From Hydractinia symbiolongicarpus (Eukaryota; Cnidaria; Hydrozoa; Anthoathecata; Hydractiniidae), in assembly GCF_029227915.1 (NCBI RefSeq), contig NC_079878.1:19530001-19594000 (forward strand): DNA of 64,000 nucleotides, in the 5' to 3' direction. Positions 46,550-57,167 of the stretch are shown here, in pieces. Each line of letters begins with the position of its first letter. Position 1 is the first letter of the stretch. A program made the position numbers and the translations under genes. The notes below the pieces were generated by a model. It was not told the DNA's origin. It did no database searches and saw only the letters and a program-made list of their open reading frames with translations.

Positions 46550-49478
46550 TATAACTCGAACTAATACTCCACACTAGGTGCGACAATATACTATGTGAAA
46601 GCCCATGGCACGCCAATTTTGCCATAATTACCAAACAGATTTCTTGAAACAAAGTTGCCGTTTCCCCAGGCATCTTGTATCTTTCCTGACATCGGGACGA
46701 CCTCGCCGTATAAAATCAATATACAAAGGGTTGCGGAGAAGCAACAGGTTCCTTATGTTAGCAAGCGAAATATTATACTCGACAATCAAGAATTTATTTT
46801 TTTAGCAATTTTAAAGCCCCCAAGCAACCTCGTCCCCAGGGCTCTTTTTCAATTTTTATAATGGTTTGTCTCCTCTAGGTTTTAATATTACAATGAGAGT
46901 CGAGGTAAAGAACACTTCTTTTCCGTGCGAGTTATTAAAAATCGTGAATCCGTATAAACGCATTAGTTTTTCAGCAAGTGCAAACGGCATACACGTTGCG
47001 AATTTTTTTCTGGAAAACACTATAAAGAAAAATCCTAAGGTTTTTCCTACATAAGTGCTTTTTTCTGTTTTCCATGTATTTGGTTTTTGAACTATTTACT
47101 CTATCTCATATTGACTGAACAATTGTTTGGCTAATAAGCACTTATTAAACAGTTTGCAGAATAAGCATTCTGTTACCCAGAGCTATTTGTGATAAATATC
47201 GAAAATTATTTTTTTATCAGATCAACAACAAAACATTAAGAACAGTGCACAGCATACACTGATCCGCAATACAGCATCTTTAAATTTGCTAAATTAAACA
47301 TCGTTTCGAGTTGGATTTCTTTGTTACGTTTCATCAGATAAAGTCTACAACAAATATAAATGACATTGTAATTGCTTTTTTGCTAAACTAAGTTAAACAA
47401 AAGAAAGAAAGTGCGTATAAGAAAAGAGAGTTTTAAACTTATCTTTACCGGCGGCGAACTATTTATTACTATAAGAAGCCATCGTTTGTAGGTACTATTG
47501 AGAAAGCTGTTCGTATTAAAACGCGAAGGAGCTGTAGCGTGATTTTTTTTTCAAGGTGAAAAATTATTAAAAAGCATTTCTAAGCAGTACAAGAGAAGAA
47601 ACCATGAATTGATACTGATTACAAGAAAATATTTCAATAGCTGGCAAAGTTCAATAACTAGAAAAGTAGCTAGCTAGCACACCCAGCAAACTATTTCAAG
47701 ATAGACCAAATAGAAAGAAAATGAACTTGTTTTCAATTGGCAGGTTAATTTGCAGCTTTATGCATTTGGAGAACAGTCAAGAGCAATATGCAAGCGGTTT
47801 GTCTGCGCTGCGTATGAAAGGAATGAAAACAAACTCGCCACACATATTTGTGACGCAATACGCCGAACTCGCGTAGCTCTGCAATGTTATATAAAAAACT
47901 TTAGTTTATTGAGATAAATCCATTAAATATTACACTCAGAAAAACTGTGCCTTTGAGGGTCGCGTGACGAGGCCTCCTTCCAGGGCCATGTTCGTATCGC
48001 CGTCCTGGGGTCAGGAAAGATACAAGATGACCTGGGGACGAGGTTAATAAGGTATATAAAAAATATAGCCAATATGTTTAATAACCGTCTTAGCGCCCTA
48101 TAAAACCCGACCATCCCATATCGACTCTGCATAGAAATTATACTCCACGCACTTCAGAAGAAGCATCTTCCACGCGGGAATGTTTACTTCACGGTCGTGT
48201 GAATGAGTTGGTCCGAACTGGCTGGATATTAGTCTAGAAATCTGCAAAAATAACACAGTTGTATAGCGTATGTCTTGGTATATTTAGTCTTTTCAAAACG
48301 TTCTGTGAATACATAAATGATACTTTTGTTTCTTCTTGTGTGACCGTGACAATATGATGGTTTTAACTAATACGCCAAATAAAATTTTGAAGTTATCATT
48401 TCAAATAAATTGTTAATATGCGTAATCAAGGATGTGGTTAAAAGAAATTTAAATGCCCAGGAACGTTTGGAGATATAGTCATTATTAATCCTGTAGTTAC
48501 ACTTTCTTACTTCTTTTGGTCAATAAACATTTACGATAATTCAATTGTAGCTACATGCGTTCCTACGGCTCTCCATCGTTTTACAATATCGGAAAAAAGG
48601 AGGTAAAAATCGTGTTTTTATGAGAGTTTGTTAGAGACGAAAGCGTGTTTTCTCCTGTTCTTTAACTTCCGTCGTATCAATTTCTTTCAAATTTTCAGGA
48701 AACGTTAATAATAATAAGATACAACTTATGTGTACTTTTCATTAAAACGAAACGCGGCAAGAAAAGTTTCACGAAAAAACGTGTTTTCTCATTGATGAAC
48801 TCTTATAAAAGTGTGATGTTTACCTCCTCTGATCGCTAAATAAGCTGCAATGGAGTGTTAGTTTTACCAAATTATCGTAAAGTTGTATTAAATAATTTTG
48901 CACCATGCAGAAGCAGTAAGGATGCTTCAAGTGTGCCCATAAGTTGCATATGCCATAACAAGTGCAGGCGTTTTCAACAATTTCAGCATTTTGAAAAAAA
49001 ATGAAGTGTTTCTCGAAAAAACCTGCATATAGACCCGAACAAAAATACTCAAAGATTCACCACAAATGATTCGAAAGACTATAAAAATAAAAATAAGCTT
49101 ACAATGTGGTAGCAAAGTTCTTAAAAGTTTTTGATGGTTTTGATAAGATTTACTTGATAAATAACTTATATATATTTGAATTTATTAACTTCTTTCTCTT
49201 CAAGCACCTTCTTCCAACTGTCGTCGGCATGTTATGTTACAAGGACTTGCATTTTGGGTATCCTTCGGGCAAGTGCGGGCGGTTTGGAGGACAACCGGCA
49301 ATTTAATTAGAAAAGTACGTACCCTCTTAGGATGCTCTCAGCTTCTGAAAGTTGCTGGGTAAAGTGCGGTTGTAAGGTGGTATGAAACATTTCCTACCTA
49401 GACATGGGTTCATCATAGATACTTCTATACTTTTAAAACCAAGGTTTAAAACCAAGCCTTCAATGATTTTCCAAACAT
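46550..49478. other. Intergenic upstream of TMX1
   Basis: The TMX1 promoter must lie near 46550-46700. No gene recognised; only the dispersed repeats above and AT-rich sequence. Confidence 0.45.
46655..48045. repeat. Inverted pair of a dispersed CCCCAGG...ATCTTGTATCTTTCCTGAC repeat
   Basis: CCCCAGGCATCTTGTATC...TTTCCTGAC at 46661-46692 on the plus strand is matched by the reverse complement of 47997-48031. CCTCGTCCCCAGG also occurs at 46829 and, inverted, at 48028 and 36255. The pair sits about 110 bp upstream of TMX1 exon 1 and may be the ends of one ~1.35-kb element or two solo copies. Nothing coding lies between. Confidence 0.5.
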
Positions 49479-50918
49479 ACAGTACTGTGAAAAAGTTTGT
49501 TAACATCATGGTTCGTGTTTATTTCATGTTACGCACGAACCACAATAGCCCATGATGCATATTTTTTAACAATCGTGGACCTCACGATCATGTTTCGTGG
49601 ACTACTCGAACAAAAATTAAACATTACACCGTGGTGTCCACGATAGATAACTTCTATTGTAAAACAACAAAGACCGTATTAGTTTATCAATTAAATCAAA
49701 ACCCAACGGCAAAAAAATAAGTTAACACTTGTTGTTTTAATTCGTTGTCATAAAGCTTGTCATATAATAGATTTTAATCGTTCGTGAATCAAAATGCGAT
49801 CTTGAAAAACATTTCTATACCCGCTTATCGTTTATAAACTTTTAAAATGTGATCTAAAAAAACATTTCTATTGCCGCTTTTCGTTTTTAAACTTTGAAAA
49901 TGCGATCTTAAAAAACATTTCTATCGCCACTATTCGTTTATAAAATTTTAAAATGCGATCTTAAAAAACATTTCTATCGACGCTATTCGATTTAAACTTT
50001 TAAAACGCGATCTAAAAAACATTTCTATCGTCGCTTTTCGTTTATAAACTTTTTAACTTCGATCTAAAAAAACATTTTTATTGCCGCTATTTGTTTTTAA
50101 ACTTTTAAAACGCAATCTAAAAAACATTTCTATCGTCGCTTTTCGTTTATAAACTTTTATAATGGAATCTAAAAAAACATTTCTATCGTCGCTTTTCGTT
50201 TATAAACTTTTAAAATGCCATCTTTAAAAACATTTCTATCGCCGCTTTTCATTTATAAACTTTTAAAATGCGATCTAAAAAAACATTTCTATCGGCGCAT
50301 TTCGTTTATAAACTTTTTAACTTCGATCTAAAAAAACATTTTTATCGCCGCATTTCGTTTATAAACTTTTTAACTTCGATCTAAAAAAGCATTTCTGTCG
50401 CTGCATTTCTTTCTTAAACTTTAAAATGCGATCTAAAAAAACATTTCTATCGTCGCTTTTCGTTTATAAACTTTTAAAATGCAATCTAAAAAAACATTTC
50501 TATCATCGCTTTTCGTTTTTAAACTTTTAAAATGCAATCTAAAAAAGCATTTCTATCGGCGCAGACAAATTTAACTTTTCTAGACAAATGACATTTCGTA
50601 AAAATGCAATTGCGTACATGATGAAAAATTATACACCAAGCAAAAACTACGAATATGCTTTTTTAGCTTGATAAAACCTGAAACAAACAAATTAACTTTA
50701 ATGAAAAAACCTTTTTGAAAAAAAAAAATTTAAATTATACTAGTTATAAAAATCTTGGAGCTCGCAAAAATAATCGTGGGACACACGATCCTTAATGGAG
50801 ATAATAATATTAGCGTGGTGGCCACGATAGAATGTTTGAATGTTTGTTATACATAAAGACCACGATTTTATCGTGGTTCATGTGCACCACGCTCGTTACA
50901 CGAACACGACAGTACTGT
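49479..50918. mobile_element. Composite element: TIR-like ends around a 53-bp satellite
   Basis: The left edge has GGTTCGTGT...GCACGAACCACAATA and the right edge, reverse-complemented, has TGTTCGTGT...ACATGAACCACGATA. ATCGTGG/CCACGAT palindromic words fill both flanks, and related ~95-bp blocks (CGTGGTG(T/G)CCACGATAGA) occur in direct orientation at about 49628 and 50815. ACAGTACTGT is found at 49479-49488 and 50909-50918 and may be a 10-bp target duplication, though about 18 bp separate the left copy from the clear TIR. Confidence 0.5.
49790..50565. repeat. 53-bp minisatellite, ~15 units
   Basis: The unit is GCGATCTAAAAAAACATTTC, then TATCGTCGCTTTTCG, then TTTATAAACTTTTAAAAT. AACATTTCTAT-type cores recur near 49809, 49861, 49914, 49967, 50019, 50072, 50124, 50178, 50229, 50283, 50337, 50388, 50442, 50496 and 50548, so the period is about 53 bp. 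Units differ by a few substitutions. Confidence 0.9.
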
Positions 50919-51129
50919 AGATAACTCTGTACAGTTCATGGTGTCTTTGAAGTGATTATAAGTTGTATTTTTACTGTATCCCAATGATCAAAGATGTATA
51001 CACCTTTAATTTTGGTGTATAAAGTACCACTGAATCAATTTACCTTGTTGAATGAGGCCAGCAGTGGTTGGGCACCAAAGCTGTGAGCAATATGAGGAAA
51101 CACAATGCTTTTCCATAGGGTTTAAAAAT

Positions 51130-51400
51130 TCTTGATACGCGATCGTAAGAAGCGAAAACATCGCCATAGATCGTATAAAAATTATCAAAACACGATTGTA
51201 TAAAGCTAAAACATCGTCGTAGATTGTTTAAAAATTATCAAAACGCGTTTGTAAGAAGCGGACACTTTGCTGTGGATCGTTTTAAAACCCATAAAAAAGG
51301 GATATTAGATAGTGAAAACGTTGACGTAATTTGCTTAAGAATATGAAAGTCGCCGTAGTTTTTTTAAAAACTATCAAAACGGGATCAAGTATGGCCATAG
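51130..51400. repeat. Degenerate tandem repeat, ~53-bp period
   Basis: AAAATTATCAAAACACGATT near 51178 recurs as AAAATTATCAAAACGCGTTT near 51231, with weaker copies before and after. The spacing matches the satellite 600 bp upstream, and the unit order (CG-rich word, AAAACATCG, TTTAAAAA) is similar, suggesting diverged relatives. Confidence 0.6.
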
Positions 51401-54145
51401 TTGGTTTCGAAACTACATAGTTTTATCACCCCATTCAATGAAAGTCTTGTGCATATTTCAGTGAGGGCTGTCGAAGTGAGAAAGGAATGTCTAAAAATAG
51501 TTTCAAGCAATATATTTATCATGTTTTTAATTGTTTTTTAATTGTTTTGGGAGAACAATTTGCTTCAGAATTCGTTCGTCGAAAAAGTTTTTTCTGCATT
51601 CATTTCAAAATAGTTTCGGAATCGTTTCCCATTCGCTTCCACTTTGTATCATTTTTAAGCTTACAGTTTAAAATAAAATTCAATCGTTTCACAATCGTTT
51701 CAAATCATTTCACCTTTATTTCATAAAATGATCTGTGGCAATTTAAAAATAAGATGATATGATCTCGAAACATTCCTAATCGTTTCAATTCGTATACAAT
51801 GTGAAACAATTGTGTAGATGGTCCCTTACATTGATTATTTGTTCTCGTAATTACAGCAATTTAGCACTTTGTACTTGCCAGAAATAAATAAATATGGCAA
51901 CCATACCACAACGAAAGCAAAATTAGCAAGACGTGTACTATACGTGAACTAGCTTGCAAAATAACAGCCTAAATGAGTTTTGCTTTATTGTAATACCATA
52001 CAAGCTTGCCAAGGTTCTTTAGCCCATTTATTTTAGCATATGGAAAAATATATAATTAAACCTTGCCCTGACATGCCTTAAGCTCAAAAAGAGACTAATT
52101 GTCAGACTACATAAGAAGAAATGTTTTTTTTTAAAAAAAAACATTGCAAAAACTTGAAGTGCATATTCCTTCAGTCCTTCACCAAAAACACAAAAAAACA
52201 GGAACACAAAAAAGCAGAAACTGATTTTTTGCTAGGAATTTGTTGTTCGTTGTTTGTTGTTCGAGGCAACTGAATGGGCAGGGGTGATGCAGCCCCCTCT
52301 CTCTTCCCTCTTAAACTTTTTTCCATAACTTTTTATGGGCTGATAGTCACACCTTAAAAACCATATATATACACAAATGTGTGGCATGTTGAATAGTCAG
52401 TAAATTTCACAAACCCATGTCTCAAATAAAAAGTCCTTTGAAATAAAAATCATGCACATTTTATTTTTCGTTTGATTGATCAGCTATGTGAGAACATATG
52501 CAGAATTATTTTTTTTTTAAATAATATCTTTCGTAAAGAACTTTATGCAGAATTTTTTTGATTTTTTTTAAAAAATAATCGTTCGTAGAAAACTTTTGTT
52601 TCACTTTGCAGAGAGAAGACATCTGTTCTTACTATAACGGTATGTTTTAGCCGCTACTTAAATATCACGTAACAGGATCACGTGCCACTAAAAAAGACTG
52701 AAGCTCAGTCCTGGTCATATGAATTTTAGCAGACAGACCTTAAAATTAGTGTCGGCATTCGGCACTGCGGACGTGATTGCCGACGTAAAATGAGAAAATA
52801 CCGTAGTTCCGTGGGCAAAAAAATTGCCGACGTAATTTTGTTGTGAAATTTTTAAAAACAACAACTCATTTTACGGATCCGATTGAACATGTGACATTTT
52901 TGTCAGGATTTGTGTGACCGTGATATTCAATTCGTAATAATAATAATTGAAAAATTGTATATCGTATTAAAAAGAAGTCCGGAAGTTCTCTCTCCCTAAC
53001 GACACAGCAGGCAATAAGTCAGCCCTGCCCTCGGTTTTGTGAGGAGAGATGTTCTGTGAAGACTCTATAAATTGAGTCTCCTGTACAGTTTTGCTTCATG
53101 GTGAACTGTGCTGGTGACAAGCATTTTCGAAACATGTCACCGGCGACTTCTGCGATATACAACCTAATGATGCCCTAACCTAACAGGTGTTATTACACAA
53201 TGCAACCTATTTAATTTCTAAAAATAATTCATTTTTAAACGCACATGTTTTTCATTCAAATTCCGAACTTTAAGTCATTTTTGTCTTTGATTATTAGTAT
53301 AGTAAATAATTACTTTATACAAAAGACATTTCAAGTGCGCAATATTGAAGTGACTAAAGTGTTTTTGGTGCGTGATTGAAAACGCTGCTCCATTGTTGCA
53401 GGAGACCAGGACTGGAGCTAGAATGAAAATTTGTAACAAAGAAGAAGGTTGAAGATAGCCAAGATGGCGGTTGAGCGAGAAGAAAAAAATATTTAAAAAG
53501 CTATTTCTGGAGTTACATGAAGTTAGTCCAACCTGTAAAAGTACCTTGGGTCCCTTTAAGTGGAGTAAAAAGCACTGTAAAGGATTTATTGACATTTGTG
53601 TGTTTTTGTAAGGAAAACATCAAGAGACCTAGTGAAAAATTAGATGTATCAACCCACATAATTGCACATAGGCAGGTTTTGTTTTAAAATTATTTTAGTT
53701 TTTACTGCAGCCATGTGTTACAAAAAAATTAATATAAAAAGAACTTCTTAATAAATTAAATTATGCTTCAACAAATGTTCTTTTTAATATTATTCCAGCA
53801 TCCCGTTGAGCATTATTATCAACCGCATTATGGTTTGTGAGAAATTTCCTAAAGGTACTGTCTGGTAGAAAATCAAGTACTTCTTGTATGTTGTATCATA
53901 TTTCAAAAATAACGAAAATTGCTCTCTTATACCTTGAGTATTCTCCAGTTCGTGATACTCTGCATTTGGTTATGTTTCCTTCGCCATGCTTACTTTCAAT
54001 TTGGCGTGCTCTTGTGACGCGGTTGAGGCCTGGGCAAAAAGTTTAATATGCGCAATTATGCAACTGACGTTGTTACAGAGAACTCTCTTTTTTTCACGAG
54101 TTAACATGGCTTCTAATAGCATTCCCACAGTAATACAGTAATTAG
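51401..54145. other. Intergenic, no supported gene
   Basis: A dispersed repeat lies at 53487-53565 (partner 26938-27062). The 52970-53160 stretch is less AT-rich and looks repeat-derived, but I cannot classify it. Open frames at 51487-51726 and 53275-53595 (minus) have no recognisable domain. Confidence 0.4.
53487..53565 (+). repeat. Dispersed repeat copy (partner at 26938-27062)
   Basis: Shares the ATATTTAAAAAGC and TCTGGAGTTACATGAA blocks and the AGTACCTTGGGTCCCTTTAA end with the copy at 26.9-27.1 kb. Confidence 0.65.
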
Positions 54146-54714
54146 CTTCCAATTTGAGCTGGAAATTCCATTGGGTGAACGAAGAGTTCCATCTTATGAT
54201 GACAATGAAAATGATTACGTACCACCGCTAGAAACGCCCCCTAATAAACTCAGATGTAAAAAATTGGTGTTCGTGTGAGAATTGTTGTCTGATGCCTACG
54301 GAAACAGAATGCTTATGTTGCCATGATGTAGATGCAATTAAATATTTCAAGTTGCAAGGTAAAATATTTCATTTAGTATTTTACAAAAGCACAGAGAATC
54401 TGTGCTTATTCACAAACTTTATTTTCATTGACCACGAAGACTTCCGTCCTGTCGTTTTATTAAAAAGTGCGTTGTGTTAGTCAAGTTAGTCCTATATCAA
54501 CCTGAGGTGGTCACGACCCTTGGAGTCTGGAAACTAAAGTGTACTGTATTTGCTAATAACATATTTACAATATTCAACTAATCAAAATTTGACCATAAGT
54601 ATTTCTTTTTCATAGGTCTTACAGATATGCTGCTTATAGGCAATTTTGTGCACAATAGATTGGGAAAGAGTGTGAGACGAGTAATACCATCATGTGGTGT
54701 GTTGAGGATACAAC

Positions 54715-54823
54715 TGTTTAAGATTGTTTACTATGTTTACTACTGTTATATTTTAGATTAGTTTTTAATTGTGTTGTATGACTGGGGGTTTTATCTATCT
54801 CAGTAAATAAATTGAAGTTAACA
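54715..54823 (+). repeat. copia 5' LTR, 109 bp
   Basis: Begins TGTTTAAGATTG and ends GAAGTTAACA. It contains AATAAA at 54806 as a likely poly(A) signal. Unusually short for an LTR. Confidence 0.95.
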
Positions 54824-54824
54824 G

Positions 54825-54835
54825 TGGTAGCAGAG
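54825..54835 (+). promoter_or_regulatory. copia primer-binding site (initiator tRNA-Met)
   Basis: TGGTAGCAGAG starts one base after the 5' LTR and complements the CUCUGCUACCA end of eukaryotic initiator tRNA-Met. The gag ATG follows at 54837. Confidence 0.8.
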
Positions 54836-54836
54836 G

Positions 54837-57167
54837 ATGAGTCACAATTACAAGATACCCCCAGTCTTTAATGACAAGAAGCCATATAATCGCTATGTTG
54901 ATGAATTGAAAGCATGGACATTATTAACAGATTTAGAGAAGCAGAAGCAAGGCATCGCAGTGGCCTTATCTTTACCAGAAGAAGATTCAACACAAGTAAG
55001 AGATAAAGTGTTCAGTGAGATTAGTATTGCTGATTTGAATAAAGAAGATGGAATAGACACTTTGATAGCGTTTATGGACAACTTGTTTAAGAAAGATGAA
55101 TTAACTGATATGTATGAACATTACACAAACTTTGATCGTTATAAAAGAAAAAGTGATGAAACTATGGAGTCGTATATAATAGAATTTGAAAAGTTGTACA
55201 ATAAAACAAAGAAATTTGATATGGCATTACCAGAAAGTGTTTTAGCATTCAAATTACTTGATGGAGCTTGTTTAAAACATTCGGACAGACAGCTTGTACT
55301 TACTGGTGTAAACTATGAAGAAGTAAATACTATGTTTAAACAAATGAAAAGTGCATTAAAAAAGTTTTTCGGAGAACAATCATTACCTACTAATAGCAAT
55401 GAAAGCATAAAAGTTGAACCATCTATTACTAAAACTGAACCTGTATTTATTACTGGAACTCATGGAAATTCAGTTAGACCTCGAAATGAACGTTTCAGAT
55501 ATGGTAACAGAAATAATTATGAACGAAACAATCAACGACCATTACGTAAAAGAAATAATCCACTTGATGAAAAGGGTGAACCACTTAGATGTCACATTTG
55601 TCAGTCAGTTATGCACTTTGCACGGTTTTGTCCTCATGGGAATAAAACCTTTGACAAGCCAGTGTTCCAAGCAAGCGATGAAAATGATATGGTGGAAAAA
55701 GCAGTTCTTTTTACGGGCGCAGTAATTGAAGATAAAAGTGTTTTATTGTCAGAAGCTCTTAACTGTGCTGTACTAGATAGTGCTTGTTCAGCAACTGTTA
55801 CTGGAGAAGATTGGCTTAAGTGTTATTTGGATTCACTAACAACAGAGCAAAAGTGTAAAATACAACGATCTCCCAGTGACACTGTTTTTCGATTCGGTGG
55901 TGGGGAAAGATTAAAATCCAATGGCAAAGTTAAAATACCATGTAATATGGCTGGGAAGGAATGTGAAATTGTGACAGACATAGTTGAATGTGATATACCT
56001 CTTCTTCTTAGTAAAACAGCTATGAAGAAAGCGGACATGAAATTAGATCTGGTAAACGACACTGCTGAAATATTTGGTACATTAGTTGATTTGCAGAATA
56101 CAACATCAGGCCATTATTGCGTACCCTTGAAAGAGGATGAAGTCTGTTTATCCAACTCAATATTGATAAATGAGTCGTTTAAAGAAAAAGAAAAGAAAGT
56201 TGTAAAATTGCACAAGCAATTTGGACATCCCACTGCAAAACGGTTAGCAAGTTTGTTGGTTGATGCAAAACTATATGATGAAGACTGTAAGAGAATCCTG
56301 GATCAAATTGAACAGGACTGTGAAACATGCAAGAAGTTTAAACGGACACCACCTAGACCAGTGGTCTCACTGCCATTAGCTACTGATTTCAATCAGTGTG
56401 TTGTAATGGATCTTAAAGAATGGGTAAAAAGTAAAATATGGTTATTTTACCTCATTGATGCAGCTACTCGATTCACTTTAGCTACAGTAATTCGAAGCAA
56501 ATTACCTTCTGTTATTATTGACAAAACCATGCAGTTGTGGATTGGCAATGGATTTGGTGTTCCTGGACGCTTATTAGCAGACAATGGAGGAGAATTTGCT
56601 AATGAAGAGTACCGGGATATGTGTGATAACCTAAATATTGAAGTTTTAAACACAGCAGCTTGTAGTCCATGGCAAAATGGATTGTGTGAAAGGAACCATG
56701 CAATTGTAGATGATTGTTTGAGAAAGATTCTTGATGAAAACCCAAAATTATCGTTGGAAGTTGGTTTGGTCTGGGCACTTAATGCCAAGAATTCCTTGCA
56801 TATGAATTCTGGTTATAGTTCCTATCAATTAGTTTTCGGACGGAATCCGAATTTGCCATCAGTGTTAAATGCAAATCCACCAGCTTTAGAGGGTGTAACC
56901 GTATCACATGTGTTTGCAAAGCATATTAATGCCCTTCATAATGCACGTAAAGCATTTATTGAAGCTGAAGCTTCAGAAAGAGTTAGAAGAGCTTTGCGTC
57001 ATCAGATTCGAAGTACTAACACACAGTATTACACTGGAGAGAAAGTCTACTATAAACGTGATGATTCACCAAAGTGGAGGGGTCCTGCTAAAGTTATTGG
57101 TCAAGACGGCAAGGTTGTTTTGTCCGGCAAGGCAGTGTGTATGTCAGAGTCCCACCTTGTCGATTAG
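54837..57167 (+). CDS. copia gag-protease-integrase frame (776 codons)
   Basis: N-terminal copia-type gag (residues ~1-180) is followed by a basic Arg/Asn-rich linker and a zinc knuckle CHICQSVMHFARFC (C-x2-C-x4-H-x4-C, about residues 252-265). The protease has LDSACSATV near residue 313; the usual active site is D(S/T)G, so the Ala is a copia variant or a change. Integrase has an HHCC finger (HKQFGHP ... CETC, ~460-500), catalytic VVMDLKEW, ADNGGEF and GLCERNH with 35 residues between the second Asp and the Glu, and a C-terminal domain with YKRDDSPKWRGPAKV. The frame ends early: a one-base shift in the T run near 57116-57120 moves the polyprotein into the next frame, which overlaps by 31 bases. 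In most copia elements gag and pol form one frame. Confidence 0.9.
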   Translation: MSHNYKIPPVFNDKKPYNRYVDELKAWTLLTDLEKQKQGIAVALSLPEEDSTQVRDKVFSEISIADLNKEDGIDTLIAFMDNLFKKDELTDMYEHYTNFDRYKRKSDETMESYIIEFEKLYNKTKKFDMALPESVLAFKLLDGACLKHSDRQLVLTGVNYEEVNTMFKQMKSALKKFFGEQSLPTNSNESIKVEPSITKTEPVFITGTHGNSVRPRNERFRYGNRNNYERNNQRPLRKRNNPLDEKGEPLRCHICQSVMHFARFCPHGNKTFDKPVFQASDENDMVEKAVLFTGAVIEDKSVLLSEALNCAVLDSACSATVTGEDWLKCYLDSLTTEQKCKIQRSPSDTVFRFGGGERLKSNGKVKIPCNMAGKECEIVTDIVECDIPLLLSKTAMKKADMKLDLVNDTAEIFGTLVDLQNTTSGHYCVPLKEDEVCLSNSILINESFKEKEKKVVKLHKQFGHPTAKRLASLLVDAKLYDEDCKRILDQIEQDCETCKKFKRTPPRPVVSLPLATDFNQCVVMDLKEWVKSKIWLFYLIDAATRFTLATVIRSKLPSVIIDKTMQLWIGNGFGVPGRLLADNGGEFANEEYRDMCDNLNIEVLNTAACSPWQNGLCERNHAIVDDCLRKILDENPKLSLEVGLVWALNAKNSLHMNSGYSSYQLVFGRNPNLPSVLNANPPALEGVTVSHVFAKHINALHNARKAFIEAEASERVRRALRHQIRSTNTQYYTGEKVYYKRDDSPKWRGPAKVIGQDGKVVLSGKAVCMSESHLVD

